DNA of 64,000 nt, taken from the NCBI GenBank assembly GCA_949987565.1, contig OX465102.1, positions 17,009,506-17,073,505 of the forward strand, written 5' to 3'. This stretch comes from Luidia sarsii (Eukaryota > Echinodermata > Asteroidea > Paxillosida > Luidiidae). Under the pieces are notes generated by a model that did no database searches, had not been told where the DNA came from, and saw only the letters and a list, made by a program, of their open reading frames with translations. A program made the position numbers and the translations under genes. Below, one piece after another: positions 47,540 through 58,984 of the stretch (within the stretch, counting starts at the first letter, position 1; the number at the start of each line of letters is the position of its first letter).

Positions 47540-48000
47540 TTCAAGAGGCTGAAAGGGCTGAACGGAAGGGGGATACGATGGGATAGAGGAGGCGGGGAAC
47601 TGAACAGACCGCGTATCACTCGAGGCGGTCAACGGTCGAGTAGGCCCCCTCCAGCAGAAACAAAGCCTCCCCCAAGGGGGGAGGTTGAAGGTTGTTGTCG
47701 ACGGCTACTCGCCGTCAAACTCACGCCGGTGGAGGACGGAGGAGGCAGCTGGAGGCATACCCGACGCCCACTGTCTCTCGGCGACCGGGGCTGCTTGATA
47801 CTCCGGACAATCCCCTCCCGCCGCCGCATAATGCGCTTTCCGGACGGAAGGGGCAGCCCGTGGGGACATCCGGACCTAAGACGGCTGTTTGTCTCCGGTG
47901 GTCACCAGCCCCTCCCCCGGCCATCCCGACTATTACGCCCAAGACGTTTCCAGATTTATGCCCGACTTGTCTTCGGGGACTCCGGAGGAAATGGAGGCAT
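47540..48000. other. GC- and CpG-rich island with overlapping open frames
   Basis: A 460-bp segment is markedly richer in G, C and CpG than its surroundings. Two plus-strand frames stay open over most of it (Arg/Pro-rich), which high GC content alone explains. No domain is recognised. It may be a CpG island or promoter of an unseen gene, or an unannotated exon; nothing in the sequence decides this. Confidence 0.3.
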
Positions 48001-48405
48001 AATGTAACGGCTTTGCATTATCTCTGTATAGCAACTATATCTGACCGCCTCCAGACTTTGCAGTGCGGAAGTGTTATGGCGTCAAGCACACTATGCCGGC
48101 CATCGAGGGATTGGAACGAATGAGAATAAACTGCTTTTTGACTTTACTTAGTAAGTATTTACTCCGCAGCACTGCACAGAAACCGCACCGCGTCACAGAG
48201 TATCCGTGTATACCCCCGACATAGCGCAGCATAGCAAAGGAAACCTCAATTCTGAACACTAAACACCACAACACGGCACAGCACTGGCCACACCACGCAA
48301 CTCTACGAAACACAACTTTCATCTCACTAGTCCACACACCTTATCACGTTATTTCAAACCATATCAGACCTCACCGACCAGCAGAGCAATTTAATTTGAA
48401 TGTAA

Positions 48406-48512
48406 GTGATATAAAAAAAAAGTTGCAAACTGCTTACTGACTAAAATTACCAAACTGCAAATCTTAAAATTTAGTGGGCCTGACGTTTCGATCCTAGCAG
48501 GACCTTTCTCAA
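48406..48512 (-). mobile_element. Penelope-like 3' end (AGGCCC type)
   Basis: The plus strand reads GTGATATAAAAAAAAAGTTG, CAAACTGCTTACTGACTAAA, ATTACCAAACTGCAAATC, then GTGGGCCTGACGTTTCGATC and AGCAGGACCTTTCTC. The same order occurs at 58564 and 61432. Read on minus, the 3' end begins with the hairpin-GAAACGTC signature. No coding sequence remains next to it. Confidence 0.7.
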
Positions 48513-48599
48513 TTTGAATCTAGGAAGACTTACTATAAGAACTGTCTGTTGGCAAACAGAACATAACGCTTTTCCGCATCTGGTTCTCTTAAAAAAAAA

Positions 48600-48640
48600 A
48601 TTGACATCATCGGGATTCGAACCCGTAACCTCAATTCCAA
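48600..48640 (-). mobile_element. SINE or tRNA-like B-box fragment
   Basis: CATCGGGATTCGAACCCGTA on plus is a B box with a partial T arm on minus (GGTTCGAATCCCG). No A box or tail could be found. It is called a fragment only. Confidence 0.35.
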
Positions 48641-49315
48641 CCCCAAAATGCACGTGCATATTTTGTGCACAAAGTCTATGGGACTTCATTATAATATTCA
48701 AGAAATCATAATAATTCTGAACAATGGTCAATTAGTTCCAAACTTAGGATTTGGAATGCCTAGCCCAATAGCTAAATGCCCACCAATTTCGAGAAGGTTA
48801 ACCTTTAGCTAGTATGTGATTTAAAATCACGCATTTTGATGACGTCATGATTGCGTAATGACGTTTTGGCTCAGGAAGGTGTTTCTAAACCATGTCCCCA
48901 ATAGATATCAAAGAAAAATTGAAACAAAATCTCACTCCGTTGGCCGAATATGCTCAATTGAATGTGAAAAACTGAAAAGTTCATGACCTCATAAATATTC
49001 ATGAGATGAGGTCACGGTGTAATGATGGAAATTTTTGGAAACACCTTTTCCCAACTTAGATTTAGTGCAAAGACGAAACCAAAAGAGCTTGTACTTTTGC
49101 TCTTAATGCAGCTTGAAATTTGCCTCTTTAAAGAGCTGTCACGTGACACACGATGACGTCATGATGATATGCATAATTTCAACATAGACTCTATGCATTT
49201 ACCAAATATGATAAAATTCCAAGTGTGTTCAATTGCCAAAGTCGCCCATATAAAACCCCTGTACAAAGTCTGAGGCTTTTTCGTAGAAGAAGAAAAAAAA
49301 TCAGAACAAAAACAA

Positions 49316-49345
49316 TAGCTTTTCCGCTTCCCGGCGGAAAAGCTA
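49316..49345. repeat. Perfect 12-bp terminal hairpin
   Basis: TAGCTTTTCCGC (49316-49327) and GCGGAAAAGCTA (49334-49345) form a perfect 12-bp stem with a 6-nt TTCCCG loop. It is preceded by a GAAGAAGAAA-rich stretch and AACAAAAACAA, and followed by ATAATG. Hairpins in the context AACAATAG-stem-CTAATAA terminate a class of dispersed repeats I have seen in marine metazoan genomes (from memory). The preceding ~500 bp (48780 on) may belong to the same element. Confidence 0.75.
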
Positions 49346-50120
49346 ATAATGAACCCAGAACTATACGAGCATAACAAAGGGTTACGCCTGGCCATCGAGG
49401 AACCGGTGTGACCCATCGTCCCACATTACAATATCGGGTGGCAATTTCAGTGACTCCCGATCTTGGCAAAGATACTCGTGGCTGGCTGACCTACCCGTTT
49501 CCAGAGGTTGACCCCGAACTTTGGCATTTCAAAGCAAATAAGTAGATTTCAGTTTTGTCACACTTATTATCATCTGATCACACAATTTGATTGTGAAGTC
49601 AAGAAGTGTGAAGCGTTGAGGAAAGACACATTGCCACCACCAGGGATTTCAATGATGTTCTTTTTAAAGTTAGCCACATTCGGTCGAGAGATCGGTTGCA
49701 TTTCTTTCAGTGTCTTCATCCCCCCCCCCCTGAAATACCATTCTCCCCCCCCCTGCAACATTCATATACCGTACGGGAAAAATCCTCTGGTCGTGGATAC
49801 TTCCACGAGTTTACGCGGACATTCCTGGCGGGTTTAACCCTTTTCAGTGTCCCCCTGCTGCACTGAACTGCCTCTCTGGTAATACCTAGGGGACGCGGCG
49901 TAATGCGCCTTAATATTAGGGGCTGCGCCATTAAAAGACGGGATTATGGGATTTCAGTTTAGATATTCGGCCATGAAATGCATGCATGCATAGCGCTGAA
50001 GACCGCCGACGCCCTGCGCTTGTGGACTGCCCTACGATTGTGATGTGCAGTAGAAGTGGCTGTTCTCCGTTTGAAAAAATAAAACTACCCCCAAACGAAT
50101 TTTTCTTTTGTATCTTAAAA

Positions 50121-50204
50121 GTTAGAGGGCCTGACGTTTCGATCCTAGCAGGACCTTTTCTTTGAGAAAGGTCATGCTAGGATCGAAACGTCAGGCCCTC
50201 TAAC
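50121..50204. repeat. Palindromic pair of Penelope-like ends (AGGCCC type)
   Basis: Left arm 50121-50155 (GTTAGAGGGCCTGACGTTTC...) and right arm 50170-50204 (...GAAACGTCAGGCCCTCTAAC) are 35-nt inverted repeats with one mismatch and a 14-nt loop. Each arm alone also forms the family hairpin. It is the same structure as 14370-14448. Confidence 0.8.
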
Positions 50205-51135
50205 GTTTGGAATTGATGCATTGCGGGTCATTTGAGTCAGCGAGCAGTTTTGCAACAGTTTTTGTATTGAACTTCATGTTATTTTCTATGTGCAAAACTC
50301 GACTCACTAATTGTACCCATATTGGAGCGAGCCGAGGTCGTCGACCGGGACGACAAACTGGCCCCTGTCACCAGTTGACCGAGTATACCTGGGCATTCTC
50401 ATTAACTATCGAGTTGACTCGCTTGACGTTTGGTGGCCGTTACTTCTGATCAATGACATGTTTACGGCGGGAGCATGTCTGGAATTTCTCCTGTACGCGA
50501 ACCTTGGATTAATTAATTCGATTTGGAAGTTTCGTGTCACAGAAGAGTGCCTTCAACGGACCTGAGATCCGCCTGAAATATGAACTTGCCGCCAAGGATA
50601 GCAAACATCAAAGGCCAATTTGATGTCTACTTTAAAGACAAACTCGTAGCAAAATTGTCAACTGAGTTTTTCATGTTCTTCGTTTGATATTTTTTATATT
50701 ATGAAGTTTCGTAGTGATTAGGTTTTCCCCAATTAATTAAAAGATCAGCTTACCACGCCAGTTGTTGAAGTTTTTTAATTCAATATCAAGTCATTGAACA
50801 TAAAATATTAAGATTCAAGCCTTTGAAAATCAAACAATATAAATTCATTTCATTAACGATACTACATTATACTGGACTATGTCACAGTACATCGAATTGC
50901 ACACCGCATTATCCAACACTACATGCATAACACAATACAATACTTCTCAACACTGTTCTACACCAGCCCACACTAGATCGTACTTCCTAACTCTTTCGCA
51001 CGTTATCCACCATTAAACGACGCAGTGTCGTAACGTAGCAGTATATAGCGCATCTGTGTACACTTCCATAAACTACCCGACAACATACCACACTGCACCT
51101 CACAACACCAGTGATAAATATGAGTGATACACAAG

Positions 51136-51415
51136 GTGCACTACACTAAAGCAAACACACCACACCACACCACACCTCATCATACCACACCGCACCAAGC
51201 CATGGAAATCACGCCACGCCAGTATGTCAAACCTCACCACCACATCACCCAACACCGTGCACAACGAACCACAAACGAACCACGCCATGCCACTCTACGC
51301 CAAACCACACCAAGCCACACCATACAACGGTATACTTCAGCACACTGCACCAAACCAAACCAAACCACACCACACCACACCACACCACACCATCACACCA
51401 CCTTGCACCAAAGTA
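51136..51415 (+). repeat. ACACC-type pentanucleotide satellite, degenerate
   Basis: About 280 bp is A/C-rich with runs of CCACACCACACC (51160-51180 and 51365-51395) and variants such as CCAAACCAAACC. The strand is nearly free of G. Open frames rich in Thr, His and Pro follow from the repeat. Confidence 0.9.
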
Positions 51416-52165
51416 TCCGACACAATAAGACAGACATTACACCTCCCGACCGAAGCGTAACAGAACAACACAGCCAAACGTGATAAGGTCAGGCAAGTCA
51501 GGTAGCGGGGATCGGGAGAGGGGGGCCACGGGTATCAGTAGACAGAGACGTGCCAAGCTAATTCGTAACTCTATCCTGACATGAAATCCACATCAGCAGT
51601 CTGCCTGTAAAGGGCTCCTTTCCGGAACACGCAGGCCATTATGTTCGCAAAGATTGTTTTGCCCTCGGACCGAGGCCCTAATAAGCAAGCGACTCCGGGC
51701 GAGGGCAGATACCCCGGGCCACGACGATCCGGGCAGGAATGTTCTGAAGGCGAGCAGGGGTATGATACAGGAATAGTGTTCGCGCTTGAGACTGGAATAT
51801 CAATCACAGTCTAAGTGCAGTGGCGTCGGGTAATTCAAGTAGGCGATGACGGGAGGACCGTCTTCATCTCGCGTCTTTGCAACCTCCTAGGGGTCTTACG
51901 GCATCAATACCGAGTTCTTCGATTTTTGTTATCGCCCGGGTGCACTACGGCGCTCTTCCTCTCCCCTTCCCCTCTCTCCCTCCGTCTCCCTCCTGATCTC
52001 TCCCCTCGTCCCCTCTCTCGTCCGTTTGTTCTTGGTTCGCGAGCGAGCCAGGCAGGAGTGGTCAGCGAGCCCGACTGCATCCGCACGCCATCTCGGGCGG
52101 AGGTGGTCTTTAGTTCCGCATCAGCAGAAATATTGACGGCAAGGTCCAGTCTCTGACCCACTCAG

Positions 52166-52676
52166 GGTCACCTCTTCCGAAGGGAGGATAGGAGGGGGAA
52201 CGGAGAGGGACAGAGGGGAGGGAGAGGGAGAGAGGAGGGGAGATACAGACAGACAGAGATAGAAGAATGGAGAGTGAGAGTGAGGGGAGAGAAGGGAGAG
52301 AGGGGAGGAAGGGAGAGATAGGGAGAGGGGATGATGGGAGGGGGAACGGAGAGGGGCAGAGGGGGAGGGAGACGGGAGAGAGGGAGTGGAAGAGAGCAAG
52401 AATGAGAGAAAGCCGGGGAAAAAGAGAGATGGAGGGAGGGAGACAGGGAGGGAGGGTGAGGGGAAGAGATGAGAGAATGGGAGGGAAAGAGAGAAAACAA
52501 GTAGAGGGAGTGAAACAGAGAGAGGGAGGATCACAGAGAGGGAAGGGTGAGAGAAAGAGAGGGGCACAGATTATGGAGCGAGGGACGACGGGGAAGGGAC
52601 GAGGGAGGGGGAGACAGAGGTGGTCGGGTAGGGAGGGCAAGGAAGCAGAAAGTGCAGGAGGGAGAGTCTATGGGTA
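52166..52676 (+). repeat. GA-rich polypurine tract
   Basis: About 510 bp is almost pure A and G (GAGAGGGAGAGAG variants), interrupted by CAGACAGACAG and a few T. A CT-rich stretch (51955-52020) lies shortly before it with mixed sequence between, giving opposite strand asymmetry. No gene; open frames are compositional. Confidence 0.92.
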
Positions 52677-54572
52677 AGACCTCATCTGAGCCAGGCATTT
52701 CTGAACTCTGCCATCACCTATTCGCTTCTCCTTTTCAGGACCACAGGGCTCAGACGAAACAGCTGGATTGCTTCATCTTTATAATAGCATTACTTCACGA
52801 CATTACCGTTGGACATAGGCAAGCAAGGAGTGGGTCCTCGTTGGACTGAACCCCGGGGACATTTCACGTTTCTTTGACCATTCATCGTTTAGAAAGCAGA
52901 ACGACAAGAAACATTGTATCATGGAAATTAAAAATTGTAATAATCTTAAAAGTTTCGTAAAAGATTGGGGGAACTGACAAGACAGTCAGCGATTGCACTA
53001 ATGCAGATTGAGTTCTGAACTGACCTATTTCATCGCGATTCGCCAAAGTGAGTTTGTTTCTTTCTCCAGCAACCAAAGTCGAGGCTTCGCAGCAAAACAG
53101 TCCAGTGCCTTCCTACTGAGCTCTCCATTCGACTGCAAAAGAGGTCCATGCAAAGTTTCTCTCTCTAATGAAAAGGATACGCAGAATTATTGAAATAAGG
53201 GAAATAGGGGGAAATGGGATAGCGTCAAGGATGTAGACCTTTCAAGGCGCGACTTGTAAGCGTGTGCCTGTGTGGCTCTTCCCCTGTAAAACACATAGGC
53301 CTTTCCGTCACAGTCCTCCTTTTGTGGATTTGTATGGAGTCTACTATAGGGACAGAAATATCCACCCTTGTGGGGCGCGAATCTAGTGCCTTGTGGAGAC
53401 CTAGTCCAGTAGGTAGAATACCGGTAGGTCTCCACACTTCAGGAAAATTGTAAAGGTGTACAGGTCTCCACAGGGTTTTACATGAAACTGGTGGAAAATT
53501 TGTGATTTGTGTAAGAATCCGTCGCAAATTGATGTGTTATAAGGGACATGGGCTACTGTCCAAAATATTTCTACACAGGAAAGTGAATGTGGTTGAAGTG
53601 GGAGCATTCTTAAACCATCTTTTTTTTTCTCACTCGGTTGTATAGTTCACGAGAACAAAATCACGTGCGGGGAGCCTCACGGTCCTCCCAGCACCTCATC
53701 ATGGCCCTCACGCAAAGCATCGTGGCGCCTCTTTTTTTAAAAGCGTGCCTCCCTCCCAGTGCAGGGTATGTAGTCATCACCCCGCCCCTCTTCTCGTGGG
53801 AGAAGCGCTCCAACAAGGGAGTGGTGGGGGTGACTAGCGCACAGCTTCCATGACCGGTGTCAGAGAGAAGCCTACAGGCCTCACACTAGACTCAAAACCA
53901 CAGGAATTCTCTCCGATCCACCGCCAGAGAAGTCCATCCTAAACGGGAATGGCATCATGCGAGGTGACTTTGATGACCTGCCGGAATGCTGGTTCAGGGA
54001 ACACACCTGCATCCTGCATCACATATTTATAACTGCCTCAGTTGCTTGGTGTAAGCTGGGCTGCACGGGAGAGCGGTTAGTTTTCTTTTCAGAACGGATG
54101 ACCCAGGTACAATGAGGAATACATCTAAATAAATGTATGGCGATCCAGTGAGGGGCGCGCCATAATTTAAGGATTGATCGGGTCGTACTCTGATGCGTTA
54201 CGTTTTGATGAGGGGCAATTGTGTTCCGACCAAGGCTTTGGCAGAGGTTTGGAGCGGCCCTTTGAGATTCAAATGAGTATCCTATAGGCCCGTCGACGTG
54301 TTAAATATTAGCCGCAGGGTCTAACGCGTAAATCCCAGCAGGACCTTCCTCTGGATGGGCGGGGAGGGGGGAAAGGGGGGTCTTCTGCCTTTGCGGTAGG
54401 TACGAGGTATATACTGCTAGCATTTAGACACCGGAGTCTGAAACGGCTTCTCGTAAACATAATTTGAGTAATATCAAAACATGTTGCAAGCTGCTTCGAC
54501 AAAAAAAAAACAGAAGCCGGGGAGGTAACAAACGGAGGGGGTCTGACGCTCCGATTCCAGCGGTACCTTTCT

Positions 54573-54805
54573 CAAAGTCACATTCTGCCCCCTACAAACA
54601 GTCGAAACGTCTTCATGCAATTCTGAAATGAAACGTAATTTTTCATAGCCCCTATAACCATATGTCACAATTCGTGCATTTATCAACCCCAAAGTCACAT
54701 TCTGCCCGCTATAGGATCGAAGCGTCGGGACCTCTACAATTTGGAAATGAAGCGTAATTAACGACAGTCACTAATCAGTAATCAAAATCCGTGCATCACT
54801 CAATC
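54573..54805 (-). repeat. 117-bp tandem duplication of degenerate Penelope-like ends
   Basis: CAAAGTCACATTCTGCCC begins at 54573 and again at 54690. The units continue with ATCGAAGCGTC or TCGAAACGTC, a TCTGAAATGAAACGTAAT or TTGGAAATGAAGCGTAAT block, and TTCGTGCAT or TCCGTGCAT. The unit length is 117 bp, with clear divergence between copies. It is preceded at 54540-54572 by GTCTGACGCTCCGATTCCAG, a decayed AGGCCC-type end. Confidence 0.65.
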
Positions 54806-56124
54806 AAGCCTGCATGGAGTAATAAAAAAAACACCTTGATTTCGAAAGTGTGAATGCATCTTACCCAGGCGTTATAACAATGGCATGTGACACATGTCTA
54901 CAGTTCTAGAGTTGGACGGCCTGATGCTGGGACAGCGTCAGTACTTTCCCCATGCACAATGACTCGAGTAGAAGCAGGATCAAAAGGGATAGACGTCATA
55001 TGATACCGACGCTATACTGAGCGGACAAAAGAGTGAACGGCGAGGAGGGGGCTACTGATCTCCATGTATACAGTGCAGGATGGTGGGTTGGCATTTTGAA
55101 GTGAAACCAGCATGAGATGGTGCAATCCTAGCGGTAAAATGGGTTTGCCGGCTTTTGTTCCCAAGGTCTGCCATCTCACGGGTCCATATCTCCTTCAGCT
55201 CTCCTCCGCTATTGTGTGCCCGAACGACCGCGATCGCTCCTGACGACAGTTGCTATATATGGTGCAGACGGTTGGCAACCGTCGATTGGCCCGGGCGGAG
55301 ACAGACACCGAAGCCGAGGAGCTGGGGGTCAAAGAGGTGAAAGGGCAAAGGTCATCCACATTTACACGGTGATTGGGCACAACCATTGGAGCAGCCATTT
55401 GCCTAATGAAAGAGCTGTCAAATCTTACAAAACCCAGGTTAAAAATGCAAAGGTTTAAACGATTAGTATATAGTAAAATGATATCAAGAGCTTGGTAAGA
55501 TCTGCCCAGTAGTTTGATGAACTTTTGAGTACATTGATGAACCACATTGAGTGAGTAAATCATAAGCAAAGTTGTAGTTTAATTTTCTGATATATAGGCC
55601 TACAGCCGAATCGATATTTAAACCAACGCTCGACTAAACCTGACCAACGGTTCTGAAGTGTTCCCATCCTGGGCGTTGAAGACTCTTCAAGATAGGTCCC
55701 CGGATGTTAAAATTCAATCGCAATCCATTTCAGACTTTTTTTTCTTCTCTAAATTCCGAGCCCTCCCCTCTAAGTATTCCACCGAATAACATCAATATGG
55801 GAAGCGATTTTAGTACAGCCAGTATCAACAGCGCAAAACGCCTGTCACTCGCATAACAAATGGGGGTCTTTCGAGACGTTCTTTGTAGGCTTAACTCACC
55901 TTGTAGGAACTGGCGGTGATGCAACGAACCTCCATTAATTCAGGTTGATGAAGGGGCACGAGTAGGCAGCACGCCTTGACCATCGTTCAGATGGACGCAA
56001 TTCAATTAGGCTAGATCTAATCTTGTGAAGAGGGATGCAGATGTGGTTTTCCAATCAGTATGTCATTCTTGCCTGACCTTTATAGCGGTGGTTCGCCCGG
56101 GCCTTAATTTCTTCTTCGTTTCAG

Positions 56125-56255
56125 CCTCGTCCTTCGGAGGGGACAAATCTGCGTGCATGGAAGAAAAAAACAACCCAGAGACACAACCGAGTGAGCACGG
56201 TGGGGTTACGCACGCTAATGGGTCACTGTCTCCTCAGAAGATGCGGGGGTTTTGA
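56125..56255 (+). CDS. Candidate terminal exon of an unknown gene
   Basis: A strong acceptor (TTAATTTCTTCTTCGTTTCAG) precedes an open segment, phase 1, encoding about 43 residues: SSFGGDKSACMEEKNNPETQ, PSEHGGVTHANGSLSPQKMR and GF, then stop at 56253-56255. The composition is hydrophilic and varied, as in a cytoplasmic tail. I do not recognise the family. No AATAAA is seen in the next 300 bp and no upstream exon was identified, so it may be chance. Confidence 0.2.
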
Positions 56256-57448
56256 CTCAAGTTTAATTGAGATCCGCTCAGGACGCTCCTGACCATGACT
56301 AATATCGCGAACTGGCTTCAGTCGGGGCGCAGGGACCGGAACTCTCACCCACATGGCCTGGAACCCGGTTCACTCGACTGCCTTTCGAGGCACGTTAGGA
56401 CAAAGACTAGTTCATGACCGGTACATACAACACTGATCGAAAACACGAGTGATGGCGAAACTTCATCCCCGTGATGGGAGAACGGATAATCGGGTGCCGT
56501 TCTCGAAAAAAAAAGATAACGACCACCGTAATCCAAGTTCGGTGACAAAAAAATGAGAGTATTATCAATCAAAATAGAATGACATATTTCTCAGTTTCCT
56601 TGACTACGTCAAGGGAAAGTGAGAGTGTGATTCCAGAAAAAAAAGGGGATGATGGAGAGTAAGGTGGCGCCAGTGGGGGTGGTGGTGTTGATGGAAGTGG
56701 CAGTTCATTGCATTGTATTTGCAATACTACGTGGTGCTCGGGCTATGGAAAATACGGGCACAAACCAGTACTGCATTGTTTTGTTCTTGTGTTCTAGCGA
56801 CCGATTGGATGACCAAGGACAGGTACACCAATGTTCTAGGCGAGGTCGCTGTACATTCAAAATGTTCGCGAAGCAAGAGTGTGTCGGGACGCGCAATGAG
56901 CACGCACTGACCGCCAGTTTCACGACCCATCGTAGGGTTGAATAGCCCTGATGGTAAGCACGCCGGTAAGCAAAAGTCTCCAGCTCAAATTCCGGTCCAG
57001 TCAATGTCCTCTTTGCCACTTCTCAATCTGTCCCCCAAGTTCCCAGTCAGGTTTTTTCCTGTATTCATTTGATCAAATAAAAAATAAAAAATTGGGAAAA
57101 AAATGGAAAAGAAGCTTTCTTTGACAATTTTTCAATTTGCTGAAAAGTTCCCAGTCAGTTGTGTGCTTTGTTTGTTTGACTTCATTATTTTTATTTGACT
57201 ATACAAAAAAAGATATGTACACCAGAAGCGGTTCCCAGATCCGACGCTGTGATAAGATTCCACGCGACCGAAGTTGCTGCCTCGGCGTTGTTCCTATGGA
57301 GGCCAAGGTACGTTGGCCGTTTGTGAGTTCCCCACGGGCCTATAACGCGGGTAATTGGTAATTCACAGGAACTAAGACCGTTCGTGCCGACGATCCGAGG
57401 GGCATCTATTCAGAGCGAGCCGGCCCGAGGATCCCTCTTAGCAAGGAC

Positions 57449-57479
57449 GCCGGCGATTCCTGACCCTGGAATCGCCGGC
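57449..57479. repeat. Perfect 12-bp GC-rich hairpin
   Basis: GCCGGCGATTCC (57449-57460) and GGAATCGCCGGC (57468-57479) pair perfectly around the 7-nt loop TGACCCT. It is not followed by a T run, so it does not look like a terminator. No function is assigned. Confidence 0.85.
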
Positions 57480-58563
57480 AATACTCCGGGGGTGAAGACC
57501 GCCTTCGAAGACCTCAGCGCCCTCGTGCGTATATATATACTTAACTGGGTCGCGTCAGCATGCAACGGGACCGCAGTGCCTCGAACAATTTTACACCAGA
57601 GAAGCGGAACGCCATCCACACCTCGTGCGCACAGGCGCTGCTGACGTAATGAGAAAGTTCAACCTCGTCCTCAGCGGGCAGAGGGGGGAAAAAAGGGAGC
57701 CTCCGCTCGCGCAACTTCCTGTACACCAGCTGTTGTGGGGGGTTGTGTAATGCGCTTGATGACATCAACAAACTGGTGTAGCTGTCGGAAATGAATACGC
57801 TAGATGATGAGCGTAGGCTGGGGGAAGGGGGCGAGTTTGCCTGGCATGGAATTGGGTCATTAACAAAACATTGGTTGGGAAGGGGGACAGGCGTGAGCTT
57901 CGTTGGGATATACTTTGGCCGGTCTCTTCATAACCGTAACGGGTGGGGGGAGGTCGACGCAATCAGGCGCAGCACGAAGTAATTAGACGCAAATGGGCTG
58001 CCAAAGAGGACTTTGACTTCTTAATAAGGACACCAGATGGCCACCGGGGTAATCAAATATCGTCGAATTATTGGACAATGAGCATTGCCAAAACAGACGG
58101 CGATCCGGCTCCCCCGGGGGAGAGGGAGGGAGGAAGGGACGGGCCATAACAGCTAGCCTCATCACCAGCCTCCCTCCACGCATCGCCGCGTCATGAGATT
58201 TTCTTTTAATTTGCCAATAACCCAAGGACAGGCGGGCTTGCATGGCCACGGTCGTGACACGGTTGGCCACACGGCTTTATTGCGTGATTCATCCTTTTGG
58301 GGGCCAAGACGGGGAGGGTAGTGGGGCGACGGTTTAATGGCGATTCGTTGGGGGGGGGGGGCTGGCCTACATTTCTTAGACACGCCCTTGAGCTCCGTGT
58401 TGCCGCCTTCGTTTCCTTCCGGCAAAACCTCAGAGGGAACGGCGGCAGCACGGTCTACCACGGTGATGTTACGAATCTCGCATCGGTGAGAATGGCGATT
58501 GGCCATGAGAGTTCGCCCTATAACCGATCTACGTCAAGCTTTTTTTTCTTCTACTGGTCATTG

Positions 58564-58890
58564 GTGATATACAAAAATGTTGCAAACTGCTTACTGACTG
58601 AAATTACCAAAATGTAAATCTTAAAATTTAGTGGGCCTAACGTTTCGATCCTAGCAGGACCTTTATCAAAGGCAGAGTGACAAGGACAAAACAGATACAT
58701 GTACACGGAGGAAGGGGGGAGTGAAAAGGACACGGATGAGAAACAAAGGACAAAGAGTGAAGCTGGTAGGGAGAGATCAAAGGGAAGGGCAAGCGGTGGG
58801 GTAGGGATTAGTGAGAGGAGGGGGAAAGATCAAAGAGAAGGGCAAGGAGTAGGGTAGGGATTAGTGACAAGAGGGGGAAAGATCAAAGAG
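58564..58890 (-). mobile_element. Penelope-like 3' end with 3' UTR (AGGCCC type)
   Basis: It begins GTGATATACAAAAATGTTGC and carries the core GCCTAACGTTTCGATCCTAG, then CAAGGACAAAACAGATACAT, GGACACGGATGAGAAACAAA, GGGAAGGGCAAG and GGGTAGGGATTAGTGA. All are shared in order with 61432-61720. On the minus strand this is the 3' UTR followed by the hairpin-GAAACGT end. The GGGAAAGATCAAAG segment is duplicated (about 58795-58890). Coding sequence is lost. Confidence 0.75.
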
Positions 58891-58984
58891 AGAAGTGTGA
58901 AGGACTGAACACAAAAGAAGGATTATCAGAAAGCTGCATGAAGAAAGAAAAGAAAGAATGCAAGTCATGTGTACTGAAGGCCTA

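Larger units (their letters stand above)
48001..54328. other. Repeat-rich stretch without recognised gene
   Basis: Apart from the separately listed Penelope-like ends, SINE fragment, hairpin, ACACC satellite and GA tract, I see no gene. The 48780-49345 segment carries two GATGACGTCATGAT motifs and ends in a hairpin. 52680-54300 contains a near-palindrome GGAGACCTAGTCC...GGTAGGTCTCC at about 53395-53432. Another A/C-rich stretch lies at 48150-48350 and 50880-51110. Confidence 0.5.
54806..58563. other. Stretch with one candidate exon and one hairpin
   Basis: Apart from a candidate terminal exon at 56125-56255 and a hairpin at 57449-57479, I see nothing assignable. AT-rich sequence with a repeated AAGTTCCCAGTCAG occurs at about 57035 and 57145. 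GC-rich patches occur at 57380-57660 and 58280-58450. Confidence 0.5.

Noticed and set aside
52110..52677. 176-codon and overlapping frames at the GA tract
   Set aside because: Same compositional artefact; no domain.
55220..55300. CTGACGACAG motif at 55239 and 59620 as extra hammerhead cores
   Set aside because: CTGACGA fits CUGANGA, but no stem plus GAAA follows within a plausible distance.
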